From NCBI GenBank assembly GCA_002163115.1, contig MAAI01000005.1, forward strand, positions 52,161 to 116,160: a stretch of DNA of 64,000 bases. The letters are read 5' to 3'. The notes beneath the pieces are model-generated. The model had not been told where the DNA came from. It saw only the letters and a list, made by a program, of their open reading frames with translations, and made no database searches. Below are positions 46,227 to 58,996 of this stretch, one piece after another; position 1 is the stretch's first letter, and the number at the start of each line of letters is the position of its first letter. Origin of the DNA: Methylophaga sp. 41_12_T18. Its GTDB lineage: Bacteria > Pseudomonadota > Gammaproteobacteria > Nitrosococcales > Methylophagaceae. The translations under genes and the position numbers were made by a program.

Positions 46227-47255
46227 CTAAACTGTGGTCAGAGTATCTACGCCTGCGACCTTCATACATAATTGTTCTAATAATGCCCATGGACAGGCTT
46301 TCAAACTACCTTTAGCAGCTTGATCTATACGGGATATTTGTGGCAAAAACTGCTGCCATTGCTGACGATTATGACGCATTAAAGCTTGGCGCATCATCGG
46401 CTGACTTTTTTGCCATACAGGTGGTTTTTGGGCTGCAAACACTTGCTCGATACGTTGGCCTTGCTCCAACTGCTCTGCCATATTGACAGCTCGATGTAAT
46501 GCCCATGATACTGCAGAAAATATCGACATAATGTCTAAGCCTTCATCTCGCAGTCTGGCAATCATTCTCGGTATCTTTTTCGCTTGACCAAGAAAAGCGC
46601 AATCCATCAAACCAAAAGCTTCGAATCTAGCATTATCGGCAACCGACGCTAAAACCAATTGCTCATCAACCACACCATTTGAACTTAATAGCTGCAACTT
46701 ATCAATTTCTTGAGCGGCAGCAAATAAGTTGCCTTCGACTCGTTCAGCTATCAAGGCGGCAACCTGCTGACTGGCTTGCAGGCCTTGTTGTTGCATTCGT
46801 TGCATGACCCAGCGAGGAAGGTTGGCAGCATCTACCGGCCAAACAGCAATGGTTGCCCCTACTTTTTCTAACTCAGTGAACCATTTACTTTTTTGAGACC
46901 GTGCATCAATTTTACCGCTGATAATAAGCAGACAAGTATCTGCCGGCGGAGATGCTGTAAATTTTCGTAACGCTTCACCGCCCTCTTTACCTGGCGATCC
47001 TGATGGCAAGCGTAATTCAAGTAATCGTTGGCTAGAAAACAGCGACATCGTTTGTTCTTGCCACTGCAATTGCGACCAATCAAACCGACCTTCGACATGC
47101 CACACTTGCCGATCGGTTACGCCTTGATTTCGAGCATGCTGGCGAACCAAATCACTGGCTTCTTCCACCAGCATTTGTTCGTCGCCGTGGATCAGATAAA
47201 CAGGTAAATAATTTTGCTGTAAATGACTTGCTAGCTGCTCCGCTTTTAGGCGCAT
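46227..47255 (-). CDS. holA: DNA polymerase III subunit delta
   Basis: 342 residues. The N terminus [27 protein letters not shown] matches the delta-subunit P-loop-like region without ATPase motifs. A mid-section with [14 protein letters not shown] and [16 protein letters not shown] corresponds to the clamp-loader lid and C-terminal helical collar. It opens the beta clamp within the gamma complex. It follows lptE by six bases, as in E. coli. Confidence 0.95.
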   Translation of the reverse strand: MRLKAEQLASHLQQNYLPVYLIHGDEQMLVEEASDLVRQHARNQGVTDRQVWHVEGRFDWSQLQWQEQTMSLFSSQRLLELRLPSGSPGKEGGEALRKFTASPPADTCLLIISGKIDARSQKSKWFTELEKVGATIAVWPVDAANLPRWVMQRMQQQGLQASQQVAALIAERVEGNLFAAAQEIDKLQLLSSNGVVDEQLVLASVADNARFEAFGLMDCAFLGQAKKIPRMIARLRDEGLDIMSIFSAVSWALHRAVNMAEQLEQGQRIEQVFAAQKPPVWQKSQPMMRQALMRHNRQQWQQFLPQISRIDQAAKGSLKACPWALLEQLCMKVAGVDTLTTV

Positions 47256-47261
47256 ATCAAA

Positions 47262-47756
47262 CTAATTCAAAACAGATAAACGACGTAATAAGCTTTGCAC
47301 TAATTGTTGATTAATTTGTTCACGCAAGGCAGATTCTTCTTCATCTTTAGCTAGAACTTGATCTTGGTCGAATTGATAATCACGAATAGCTTGAACTTGT
47401 TCTGCTTCTGCTAAAGTCACGCCTTCGGCATCAACAAGTGAATAGCTCATTGTGCCAAACAGCTCATATTCACTTGCTTTAGCATCAGCGCCTACAGACA
47501 GAACGCGACGATCAATTTTCTGTTCTAAAATCGTCAGTACTGCTGCATCACTTTGATAATCAGGCACGACCAATACATCATTGCGTGTTAAACCTAAGCG
47601 AAGCTCACGACCTAAACCGCGATTTAAATCTATCCCTTGCACGTATATTGTCTTCAAGCTGTCGGGCAAATTTGCTGAACCACGCAGCTGAAAGCCACAG
47701 CCAACCAGTGTCACCAACATTAAACTCAATACAAATTTTGACAAATAACGCGCCAT
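47262..47756 (-). CDS. lptE: LPS-assembly lipoprotein LptE
   Basis: 164 residues from the ATG at 47756 with AGGAG seven bases upstream. The lipobox LVGC ends at Cys20 (LVTLVGCGFQLRG, the LptE hallmark after the Cys). The remainder is a small alpha/beta domain. LptE plugs the LptD barrel in the outer membrane and helps deliver LPS. Order leuS-lptE-holA is conserved. Confidence 0.95.
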   Translation of the reverse strand: MARYLSKFVLSLMLVTLVGCGFQLRGSANLPDSLKTIYVQGIDLNRGLGRELRLGLTRNDVLVVPDYQSDAAVLTILEQKIDRRVLSVGADAKASEYELFGTMSYSLVDAEGVTLAEAEQVQAIRDYQFDQDQVLAKDEEESALREQINQQLVQSLLRRLSVLN

Positions 47757-47774
47757 GAGCAAGCTCCTTAAATT

Positions 47775-50237
<2,463 letters not shown>

Positions 50238-50418
50238 TTATTTTATTATCAATGAGAGAAAGCGAGTAAGGATACCGTACCAACGCGGTTGCTAAAAGCA
50301 ATCTGTTTTAATGAAACAACACTCTCTGCTATTTCACTGCGTTGATATTAACGGCTAGGCCCGCTTTACAAATTTAAAGGATGAAATGGTCAAGCTATTG
50401 ACCGATTGATTTGTTATG

Positions 50419-51205
<787 letters not shown>

Positions 51206-51216
51206 TCATCATCTCC

Positions 51217-51798
51217 TTATTCATTTCGAAATAAACAATATCTTACATCGCCGGCTGTTTTGTCTTTAATTAATAGCCAGTTTGCAGGTAAAGCAGGTAG
51301 TTGTTGCTGTTTCGGGCACTCTAAATAAATTAACGCATTAGCAGATAAACACTGCTTCTGAATTAATAAATCAGCAATTTCAGACCATAAGTCAGCTTGG
51401 TATGGCGGGTCTATAAATACAATATCGTACTGCACAGTACTGCTGCTCAAAAAAGCCTGCGCAGTCGCCTGATGAAGATGACACTCCTCTGCTGACAATT
51501 GCTGACGACTTTGCCGTAAATAGTTTACTGCTTGATTCGATTGTTCAACTAAATCAACATGAGTCGCGCCACGTGAAGCGGCTTCAAAACCCAATGCACC
51601 ACTGCCCGCAAATAAATCCAGGCAACGGGCACTACCCAGTTGCATTTGCAACCAGTTAAAGATCGTTTCACGTACTCGGTCAGCTGTCGGCCGTAACCCC
51701 TCAATATCAGGAAAGCTAAGCTTGCGGCCGCGCCATTTACCGCCAATAATTCGCAAGGATCCTGCTTGAATTTTTAATTTATTTTGCTTTGCCACCAA
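51217..51798 (-). CDS. rsmD: 16S rRNA guanine-966 N2-methyltransferase
   Basis: 193 residues. RIIGGKWRGRKLSFPDIEGLRPTADRVRE is the family N terminus; SAM motif I is LDLFAGSGALGFEA and the catalytic DPPY is in VFIDPPYQADLW. It methylates G966 of 16S rRNA. The start is TTG (51798) or GTG (51795), both overlapping the stop region of the upstream M16 gene by about 20 bases, which indicates coupling. Confidence 0.95.
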   Translation of the reverse strand: MVAKQNKLKIQAGSLRIIGGKWRGRKLSFPDIEGLRPTADRVRETIFNWLQMQLGSARCLDLFAGSGALGFEAASRGATHVDLVEQSNQAVNYLRQSRQQLSAEECHLHQATAQAFLSSSTVQYDIVFIDPPYQADLWSEIADLLIQKQCLSANALIYLECPKQQQLPALPANWLLIKDKTAGDVRYCLFRNE

Positions 51799-53083
51799 CC
51801 ATCACCGTTAACATATTATTTGGGTTTACACGGCGTTCAAATGCCTGCTTTATTTGTGCTGTTGAAATAGCATTGACCTTAACTTTAAATGTTTCTAAAT
51901 AATCTAACGGCAAACCATAAAAACCGATCATAGCTAGATAACCTACTATTTTACTATTACTATCCACTCGCAACGCAAAACCACCAGTAATATTTTGCTT
52001 AGCAGCGATTAACTCTGCTTCGCTAGGACCTTGGTTAATAAAGTCTACTAAAGTGTCTTGCATTACTTTTAATGCTTCATCCGCCTGCTCATTACGTGTT
52101 TGCAGACCAAATTGATAAGGTCCTAAATCACGCATCGGTCTAAAGTAACTATAAGTACTATAAGACAAACCTCGTTTCTCGCGAATCTCATTACTCAATT
52201 TAGACACCAAACCACTACCACCTAAAATATGGTTGCCGACATACAAGGCAAAATAATCAGCATCGCTGCGACTCATTCCCGGCTGGCCCATCAAAATGTG
52301 AGTTTGGCTAGACGGATGGTCAATCTGTATTGTTTGCGCTTGTGTTAAATCTACTACAGGTTTAATTTTAGCGGCAGCCTCACCCGCAGCTAAACCAGAG
52401 GTGACTTTCTCAGCGACGTCTTGTGCCTGAGACTTATTCAAATCTCCGACCAACACCACGACAGCATTACGAGCAACATAGTATTGCTGATAAAACTGTT
52501 TTACATCCGTTATTGTTAATTTAGAAACAGCCTGTTCAGTGCCTGCAGGCATCGTTGCATAAGCATGGTTACCATACAATCCCTTATAAAAAGCACGACT
52601 AGCAAGTGCTGACGGCGACTGTTTTTCAGCTTGAAACCCTAGCAATATTTGCTTTTGGATACGCTTAAATGACGACTCAGGAAAGCTAGGCTGAGTAAGT
52701 ACCTTGGTATACAAGGCTAAAGCAGCTTGTAACGCAGACTCTTCCGTCAAACTACGGAGACCAACACTTGCCATATCACGCTCAGCACTACTGCTAAATC
52801 GTGCACCTACATCTGCAAAAGCAGCTGCAATTTGATCTGTATTAAGGTCAACAGCCCCTTCATCTAGCATCGCGTTAGTTAATACTGCGGTACCAGATAA
52901 CAGCTGGTCACGTGCTGCACCCGCATCGAATACCACACTGATATCGACCATCGGTAACTCGGGAGCATGAACATAATAAACGCGTGCACCCTTTTCTGTT
53001 GTCCAATGTTGAATTTGTGGCGATGCAATTGAAACTTGGCTGACCAATAATGCTAATAACAGCAAGAAAAATTTAGTGTTCAT
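51779..53083 (-). CDS. M16-family peptidase subunit lacking the zinc motif
   Basis: 434 residues with a signal peptide (MNTKFFLLLLALLVSQVSIA). The M16 fold is evident (GARVYYVHAPELPMVDISVVFDAG, VVLVGDLNKSQAQDVAEKV, MLTVMVGG), but the position of HxxEH reads LTNAMLDEGA, so this is the noncatalytic partner. It contains the arginine/tyrosine pocket segment KRGLSYSTYSYFRP that in M16 heterodimers binds substrate. It overlaps the catalytic partner gene by 11 bases. The pair resembles periplasmic YmxG/PqqL-type peptidases. Confidence 0.92.
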   Translation of the reverse strand: MNTKFFLLLLALLVSQVSIASPQIQHWTTEKGARVYYVHAPELPMVDISVVFDAGAARDQLLSGTAVLTNAMLDEGAVDLNTDQIAAAFADVGARFSSSAERDMASVGLRSLTEESALQAALALYTKVLTQPSFPESSFKRIQKQILLGFQAEKQSPSALASRAFYKGLYGNHAYATMPAGTEQAVSKLTITDVKQFYQQYYVARNAVVVLVGDLNKSQAQDVAEKVTSGLAAGEAAAKIKPVVDLTQAQTIQIDHPSSQTHILMGQPGMSRSDADYFALYVGNHILGGSGLVSKLSNEIREKRGLSYSTYSYFRPMRDLGPYQFGLQTRNEQADEALKVMQDTLVDFINQGPSEAELIAAKQNITGGFALRVDSNSKIVGYLAMIGFYGLPLDYLETFKVKVNAISTAQIKQAFERRVNPNNMLTVMVGGKAK

Positions 53084-54440
53084 TTGCTACTCCTGTCATT
53101 TCTGCTTCCTTATTGACTGAAACAGGTACGAGTTCAGCTTCAGTCAAACTATCATCAATAAAATATTTTTTTGCGACCGCCATCACCTGCTCAGCAGTAA
53201 CCAGTTTCACGTTGTCGACATACTCATCACCTAAGTGCCAGTCGATACCAATGGTATCTAACATGCCAATTTGCATCGCTTGGTAAAACACACTGTCACG
53301 TTCATAAACCGCATTTGCCACGACTTGAGTCTTAACTCTAGCTAATTCTTGTGGGGTTATTACTTGCTGTTTCAGCTCATTTAATTGTTCTCTGACAGCT
53401 AATTTCAACTCATCTACTGTATTGCCTTTGGCTGGTGTACCAGCAATGACAAATAGATCTTGTAGTCGTGAAAATAATCCATAGCCAGCACCAACACTAG
53501 CAGCGATTTCATCACCGCGAACCAACTGTCTGGCGAAGCGAGCACTAGAGCCGCCATCAAGTACAGCAGCTAACACTTCAAGCGCATAAGGTTCCCATGA
53601 TATTTCAGCCGTTTTCACAACAGGCACTTTCCAGCCCATCATGAAATAAGGTAGCTCCGCAGGGGCTTTAACCTTAATGGACCGCAATCCACGTTGTTCG
53701 ACTTCAATTTGAGGTTTTAAAGTAGCTATTGCTTCAGGCTTTAATGGCCCAAAATATTGCTGGGCCAATTCATAAATAGCCTGTGGTTCAACATCGCCGA
53801 CCACGACAACAGTCGCATTATTAGGTGCATACCATTTTTGATACCAATCATTTAGATCATCAACTTCATAATTATTGATATCACTCATCCAACCGATAAC
53901 CGGGTGATGATAAGGACTATTTACAAAAGCAGTAGCATTGAATGCTTCTCGTAATAACGACTTTGGATTATCGTCGGTACGCATCCGCCGTTCTTCAGAC
54001 ACAACGTCACGTTCTTTTAATAATTCAGCACCATCGATTTTTAGTTTGCGCATCCGCTCAGCTTCAAGGCGAAAACTAACTTCAATACGATCTTTTTCTA
54101 ATGTTTGAAAATAGGCAGTGTAGTCACGACCGGTAAAGGCATTTTCACGACCACCGTTCGCAGCTATAATCTGTGAAAATTCATTAGGGCCGAGATTTTC
54201 AGTACCCTTGAACATCATATGTTCTAACTGGTGTGAGATACCAGTAATACCGTTATGTTCATAACTCGATCCCACTTTGTACCACACTTGTGACACAGCC
54301 ACTGGCGCGCGGTGATCTTCTTTAACAATCAACTTCAAACCATTCTCAAGCTGAAACTCACTTACATCTGCAACCACGATCGTTGGCAAAGCCAAAATCA
54401 GCCACATTCCCTGTTTAAATTTGTTAAGCATATGCATCAT
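53073..54440 (-). CDS. M16-family zinc metallopeptidase, catalytic subunit
   Basis: 455 residues with a signal peptide (MWLILALPTIVVA-type segment up to about residue 25). The inverted zinc motif HxxEH is present in GISHQLEHMMFKGTE, with the distal Glu in the ENAFTGRDYTAYFQ/LEAERMRKL region. RIEVSFRLEAERMRKL and VVVVGDVEPQAIY follow. It should act in the periplasm with the noncatalytic subunit encoded next. It is divergent from ftsY across only 55 bases, the order seen in many gammaproteobacteria. Confidence 0.94.
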   Translation of the reverse strand: MMHMLNKFKQGMWLILALPTIVVADVSEFQLENGLKLIVKEDHRAPVAVSQVWYKVGSSYEHNGITGISHQLEHMMFKGTENLGPNEFSQIIAANGGRENAFTGRDYTAYFQTLEKDRIEVSFRLEAERMRKLKIDGAELLKERDVVSEERRMRTDDNPKSLLREAFNATAFVNSPYHHPVIGWMSDINNYEVDDLNDWYQKWYAPNNATVVVVGDVEPQAIYELAQQYFGPLKPEAIATLKPQIEVEQRGLRSIKVKAPAELPYFMMGWKVPVVKTAEISWEPYALEVLAAVLDGGSSARFARQLVRGDEIAASVGAGYGLFSRLQDLFVIAGTPAKGNTVDELKLAVREQLNELKQQVITPQELARVKTQVVANAVYERDSVFYQAMQIGMLDTIGIDWHLGDEYVDNVKLVTAEQVMAVAKKYFIDDSLTEAELVPVSVNKEAEMTGVANEH

Positions 54441-54495
54441 CTACACCCATGTCATGATAAGATTTCACGTTGAAGTTTAACGACAAGCGACGACT

Positions 54496-55569
54496 ATGTT
54501 TAGTTTCCTGAGAAAAAAATCAAAATCCAAGACCGAAAGCCCCGCGCAAGACGAGCAACATACAGAACAGCTGCCTGAAAGTCACCCTGAGCCAGTAGCT
54601 GCTGTCCCCACTCCAGCCCCTGTCGCTGAACCAAAAAAAGAAAAAGTTAGCTTATTTGGTCGCCTGAAAAAAGGCCTTAGTAAAACCAGCTCTAAACTAA
54701 CTGAAGGTTTTGCATCACTGCTACTGGGCAAAAAAGCCATTGATGATGACTTACTTGAAGAGTTAGAAATGCAATTGCTGACAGCCGATCTTGGTGTAGA
54801 AGCAACACAAACAATCATCAGTGCTCTCACTCAACGTGTTGCTCGTAAACAACTGGATGATGCTGATGCACTTTTTGAAGCCATGCACGATGATATGGTC
54901 AAGCTATTACAACCCAGTTGTCAGCCACTGGTTATTCCAGAACAACAAGGACCTTTTGTTATTTTAATGATCGGTATTAATGGTGTCGGTAAAACCACTA
55001 CTATTGGTAAGTTAGCCAAACAATTTCAAAACCAAGGCAAAAGCGTGATGTTGGCTGCCGGCGATACCTTCCGAGCAGCAGCCGTCGAACAATTACAAGT
55101 ATGGGGCCAGCGAAATAACATTGATGTTGTTTCCCAACATAGTGGTGCCGACTCCGCTTCCGTTATTTTTGATGCATTGCAATCTGCCAAAGCAAAAAAT
55201 GTGGATATTTTAATTGCTGATACCGCCGGCAGGTTACACACCCAATCAAACCTGATGGAAGAGTTAAAGAAAATAAAACGGGTGATGGGCAAGCTTGATA
55301 ACCAAGCACCACATGAAATCATGTTAGTTTTAGATGCGGGTACCGGTCAAAACGCCTTATCACAAGCCACGCAATTTAATGCAGCCGTGGGTATCACCGG
55401 TCTAACCATCACTAAACTAGATGGCACGGCCAAAGGCGGCATTATTTTCGCTATTGCTAAAAAAATGGGCCTGCCTATCCGCTATATCGGCGTCGGCGAA
55501 ACGATTGATGATTTACGGCAGTTTGAAGCTAAAGACTTTGTTGATGCTTTATTAGGCCGAGAAGATTAA
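54496..55569 (+). CDS. ftsY: Signal recognition particle receptor FtsY
   Basis: 357 residues. A short acidic/basic A region (1-65, KSKTESPAQDEQHTEQ) is followed by the NG domain. The G domain shows G1 GINGVGKTTTIGKLA, DTFRAAAVEQL, G3 DTAGRLHT and G4 TKLDGTAKGG, and ends with RYIGVGETIDDLRQFEA. It docks ribosome-SRP complexes at the inner membrane. It is three bases before ftsE, the conserved ftsYEX order. Confidence 0.98.
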   Translation: MFSFLRKKSKSKTESPAQDEQHTEQLPESHPEPVAAVPTPAPVAEPKKEKVSLFGRLKKGLSKTSSKLTEGFASLLLGKKAIDDDLLEELEMQLLTADLGVEATQTIISALTQRVARKQLDDADALFEAMHDDMVKLLQPSCQPLVIPEQQGPFVILMIGINGVGKTTTIGKLAKQFQNQGKSVMLAAGDTFRAAAVEQLQVWGQRNNIDVVSQHSGADSASVIFDALQSAKAKNVDILIADTAGRLHTQSNLMEELKKIKRVMGKLDNQAPHEIMLVLDAGTGQNALSQATQFNAAVGITGLTITKLDGTAKGGIIFAIAKKMGLPIRYIGVGETIDDLRQFEAKDFVDALLGRED

Positions 55570-55572
55570 TTA

Positions 55573-56238
55573 ATGATTCGCTTTACTGAAGTCTATAAAC
55601 GCTATGCTGATAGCCATGAAGCATTGTCTGGCTTGAGTTTCCATATAGATAAAGGTGAAATGGCCTTTTTGACCGGTCATTCCGGTGCTGGAAAAAGCAC
55701 CCTGCTCAAGCTGATTGCATTAATAGAACGCAGTTCTCACGGCGAAGTCTTGGTTAATAACCAAAACCTAACCCGTTTACCACAGCGAAAAATACCTTAT
55801 TATCGCCGTCAGATTGGACTGGTATTCCAGGACCATTACCTACTACATGATCGCACTGTGTTTGATAATGTCGCTTTGCCATTGGTGATTGCAGGCGAAA
55901 GCCACCGTGAAATTGGTCGTAGAGTACGAGCATCATTAGACAAAGTTGGCTTATTAAACAAAGAGCGTAAATTACCTATTGCCTTATCAGGCGGTGAACA
56001 GCAACGTGTTGGTATCGCACGAGCGGTAGTCAACCGACCACCTATCTTATTGGCTGATGAACCGACCGGTAATCTAGATCCAGAATTATCCCGCGACATC
56101 ATGAATTTATTTGAACAGTTTAACCAAGTGGGTGTCACCGTATTTATTGCCACTCATGATCATGAGCTCATTAAAACCCTGCCTTATCGACAAATAATCT
56201 TGCAGCAAGGTCGTCTAGCACCAACGGAAATAGCATGA
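55573..56238 (+). CDS. ftsE: Cell division ABC ATPase FtsE
   Basis: 221 residues. Walker [10 protein letters not shown] at about 35-43, signature LSGGEQQR, Walker [14 protein letters not shown]-loop IATHDHEL. With FtsX it controls amidase activation and septal peptidoglycan splitting. The start overlaps the end of ftsX by the ATGA of 56235-56238. Confidence 0.97.
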   Translation: MIRFTEVYKRYADSHEALSGLSFHIDKGEMAFLTGHSGAGKSTLLKLIALIERSSHGEVLVNNQNLTRLPQRKIPYYRRQIGLVFQDHYLLHDRTVFDNVALPLVIAGESHREIGRRVRASLDKVGLLNKERKLPIALSGGEQQRVGIARAVVNRPPILLADEPTGNLDPELSRDIMNLFEQFNQVGVTVFIATHDHELIKTLPYRQIILQQGRLAPTEIA

Positions 56239-57170
56239 AATTTAACAATTTCAACGCTAAAACTTACCTATTGCGTCATGCTCAAGTCATGCTGTTTAGT
56301 TTGGGCCAATTATGGCGCCAACCTATTGCCAGTGTTATGACCGTATTGGTAATCGGCATTGCCCTAGCACTACCTGCCGGTTTATATGTATTACTTCAAA
56401 ACCTCAATCAAGTAAGTGAGCAATGGGATGATGCCAGCAAAATTTCATTATTTTTACAGCAAGACCTGAGTGACGAGCAGGCAAGAAAATTTAGTCAGAA
56501 TATAAAACAGTGGCCAGAAATTAATAACACTCACTATCAATCTGCTCAGACATCATTGGAAGAGTTCCGCCAGTTATCAGGTTTAGGGGAATTACTAGAT
56601 AGCTTACCTAGCAACCCGCTACCTGCCGTTATTATTGTCATACCAAGCAACAATAACTTACGGCCCGATGCCATCGGTAGCTTATTAGCTCGACTAGATA
56701 ACTTAGCTGAAGTTGAGCTAGCTCAACTGGATATGGAATGGCTGCAACGTCTGCGTAGCATTAGTCAAACCAGTCAACGTGGTCTCACTATCCTTGCCAT
56801 TTTATTATCATTAAGTGTATTGCTCGTCATTGGTAATACCATTCGGTTGGCCATATTAAACCGCCAGGCAGAAATTAAAGTTATCAAGCTTGTCGGCGGA
56901 ACCAATACCTTTATTCGCCGGCCTTTCCTTTATACTGGTTTTTGGTATGGCATTTTGGGCGGTTTCTTTGCTTGGGCAACCTTATTAATTGCACTAGGAC
57001 TATTAACCGGGCCAATCAATCATTTAGCCTTGTTATATAACAGCCAATTTATTTTTCATTGGTTTGCCGGACAAATGTTTGTTTCCTTAATACTCATCGG
57101 CATGAGTTTAGGCGTCTTTGGCGCTTGGTTAGCCGTAGGTCGTCACTTAAATGCAATTGAACCGCGTTAA
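56235..57170 (+). CDS. ftsX: Cell division protein FtsX
   Basis: 311 residues with four membrane segments: about residues 28-52 (ASVMTVLVIGIALALPAGLYVL), 178-200, 225-250 and 275-298. The large extracellular loop between the first two is typical of FtsX, as is LAILNRQAEIKVIKLVGGTNTFIRRPF before segment three. It partners with FtsE and transmits signals to EnvC-type amidase activators. Confidence 0.95.
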   Translation: MKFNNFNAKTYLLRHAQVMLFSLGQLWRQPIASVMTVLVIGIALALPAGLYVLLQNLNQVSEQWDDASKISLFLQQDLSDEQARKFSQNIKQWPEINNTHYQSAQTSLEEFRQLSGLGELLDSLPSNPLPAVIIVIPSNNNLRPDAIGSLLARLDNLAEVELAQLDMEWLQRLRSISQTSQRGLTILAILLSLSVLLVIGNTIRLAILNRQAEIKVIKLVGGTNTFIRRPFLYTGFWYGILGGFFAWATLLIALGLLTGPINHLALLYNSQFIFHWFAGQMFVSLILIGMSLGVFGAWLAVGRHLNAIEPR

Positions 57171-57220
57171 TAAATAGTCCAAATTAAAGGAACTTTTTCC
57201 TAAAATTGAAATCAGAGTGG

Positions 57221-57249
57221 TTGACTTATTTAACTTAATGTTATTATCA
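57221..57249 (+). promoter_or_regulatory. Candidate promoter ahead of rpoH
   Basis: TTGACT and TTATCA are 17 bases apart, 29 bases before the rpoH ATG, in a very A/T-rich stretch. The -35 match is good, the -10 match poor; TATTAT at 57242 with a 15-base spacer is an alternative. Confidence 0.35.
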
Positions 57250-57277
57250 CGGAAATATTTTTAGGGAGGCCACACTC

Positions 57278-58138
57278 ATGAGCACACCTGTAGCCCAATA
57301 TGAATTAGCTTTAGCGCCAATCAGTAACCTAGACTCTTACACCAGTCTAGTACACAACACGCCTCTTCTTTCTGCAGAAGAAGAGTATGAGCTAGCCTCT
57401 CGCCTGCAACAAGATGGCGATCTAGAAGCTGCGCAACGCTTAGTTCTATCCCACCTCCGCTTTGTCTCTCGCATAGCTAAAGGTTATAGCGGTTATGGTT
57501 TACCTGTTGCCGACTTAATCCAAGAAGGTAATATCGGCTTAATGAAAGCAGTTAAACGCTTTGATCCTGAAAAAGGCGTGCGCTTAGTTTCATTTGCTGT
57601 TCATTGGATCCGGGCAGAAATTCATGAGTACGTTATCCGTAACTGGCGTATTGTCAAAATTGCCACCACTAAAGCACAACGTAAATTATTCTTTAATTTA
57701 CGTAGCGCCAAAAAACGCCTCGGTTGGTTAAACCAAGAAGAAGTTGAAGCAGTAGCAGAAGATTTAGGTGTTACTCCAAACAATGTCCTAGATATGGAAC
57801 GTCGTTTAGCTCAACCTGATACTTCTTTTGATTTGCCTAGTGATGCTGATGATGATGACAATAACTTCTCCCCAGCAGCGTATATCACGGGGCCTGACAA
57901 TTCAGATCCATCATTGAAACTAGAACATGATGACTATGAAAACTATCAACATCAAAAATTATCCAATGCCTTAGCAACATTAGACGATCGTAGTCGCGAT
58001 ATTGTCAGTCAGCGCTGGTTAAATGATGACAAAAAAGCCACATTACATACACTGGCTGACCAATACCAAGTTTCTGCCGAACGTATTCGACAAATTGAAA
58101 GTAATGCGATGAAAAAATTGAAAACGTTAATGGCTTAA
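57278..58138 (+). CDS. rpoH: Heat-shock sigma factor RpoH (sigma-32)
   Basis: 286 residues, family length. Region 2 contains [19 protein letters not shown] and [19 protein letters not shown]. The RpoH box QRKLFFNLR, found only in sigma-32 proteins, follows. Region 4 ends [15 protein letters not shown] strong ribosome site GGGAGG precedes the ATG. It directs transcription of chaperone and protease genes. It follows ftsYEX, the common order. Confidence 0.98.
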   Translation: MSTPVAQYELALAPISNLDSYTSLVHNTPLLSAEEEYELASRLQQDGDLEAAQRLVLSHLRFVSRIAKGYSGYGLPVADLIQEGNIGLMKAVKRFDPEKGVRLVSFAVHWIRAEIHEYVIRNWRIVKIATTKAQRKLFFNLRSAKKRLGWLNQEEVEAVAEDLGVTPNNVLDMERRLAQPDTSFDLPSDADDDDNNFSPAAYITGPDNSDPSLKLEHDDYENYQHQKLSNALATLDDRSRDIVSQRWLNDDKKATLHTLADQYQVSAERIRQIESNAMKKLKTLMA

Positions 58139-58152
58139 CATTAATGATTCCA

Positions 58153-58191
58153 GATAAAAAAAAGCCCGCATAATGCGGGCTTTTTTTTATC
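58153..58191. terminator. Bidirectional terminator between rpoH and fdxA
   Basis: An 18-bp perfect inverted repeat: GATA8-run plus GCCCGCA, loop TAA, then the complement with T8. Both strands end in long T tracts, so it serves the converging rpoH and fdxA genes. Confidence 0.96.
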
Positions 58192-58205
58192 ACTGTCGTT
58201 ATTTA

Positions 58206-58529
58206 TTAACGCTCTAATAATGGGGTTTTTCCAGTTTTACCATCCCATTCTTCAGCATCAGGCAACGCATCTGCTTTTTCTGCTAATACTGGCCATACAC
58301 GAGAAAGCTCTTCATTGATCTGAACAAACTCCATTTGCTCATCGGGTAAATCATCTTCTGAAAAGATCGCTTCTGCTGGACACTCTGGTTCACATAAAGT
58401 GCAATCAATACACTCATCTGGATCAATAACTAGGAAATTAGGGCCTTCATGAAAACAATCCACAGGACAGACATCAACACAATCCGTATATTTGCATTTA
58501 ATACAATTTTCTGTGACTACAAAGGTCAT
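58206..58529 (-). CDS. fdxA: Seven-iron ferredoxin FdxA
   Basis: 107 residues from the ATG at 58529 (GGAG upstream); an in-frame start at 58559 has no ribosome site. Cysteines C9, C12, C17 and C21 ([17 protein letters not shown]) and the second set [12 protein letters not shown] follow the [3Fe-4S][4Fe-4S] pattern of Azotobacter FdI-like proteins, and the C-terminal extension (about 60-107) is also typical. It is a cytosolic electron carrier; partner unknown. Confidence 0.95.
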   Translation of the reverse strand: MTFVVTENCIKCKYTDCVDVCPVDCFHEGPNFLVIDPDECIDCTLCEPECPAEAIFSEDDLPDEQMEFVQINEELSRVWPVLAEKADALPDAEEWDGKTGKTPLLER

Positions 58530-58691
58530 AACATTTTCTCCAAAAACATAATTCCACACCTGGCTGGCTGGCTAAGTAACCGGTAATTTTACATCATTTA
58601 TAATGAATCTGGGAAAGGATCATTTTTAAGGTATCATTATTTCTGCTGTGACATAATTCATCATTACCAGAAAAACTAAGGAATGAGCTCC

Positions 58692-58985
58692 ATGGGTCGT
58701 ATCATCACCATTATAACTTTTATCACCGTATTTATTTTCGGTGCAGGCTTCTCAGCCATAAATACCGACCCAGTCGCGGTTAATTACTACCTAGGCAGCA
58801 TTTCTTTACCGCTTTCAATCATCATTGTTTTAGCAATTGTTTTAGGAGCTGTCATTGCCGCATTTGCATTATTCATGGGCACATTACGACTGCGCTATGA
58901 AAACCGCCGCTTATCTAAAAAGTTAGAGCTTTCTGAGCAAGAAATCAATAGTCTGCGAATTTTGCCTGTCAAAGACTCTCACTAG
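58692..58985 (+). CDS. lapA: LapA-type inner-membrane protein (DUF1049)
   Basis: 97 residues from the ATG at 58692, which has AAGGA at good spacing; an ATG at 58683 is in contact with that ribosome site. Two membrane helices (about 3-25 and 42-65), with NTDPVAVNYYLGSISLPLS between, then a short cytoplasmic coiled tail YENRRLSKKLELSEQEINSL. LapA accompanies LapB in control of LPS synthesis through FtsH/LpxC. Confidence 0.92.
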   Translation: MGRIITIITFITVFIFGAGFSAINTDPVAVNYYLGSISLPLSIIIVLAIVLGAVIAAFALFMGTLRLRYENRRLSKKLELSEQEINSLRILPVKDSH

Positions 58986-58996
58986 GTTTTATTTCC

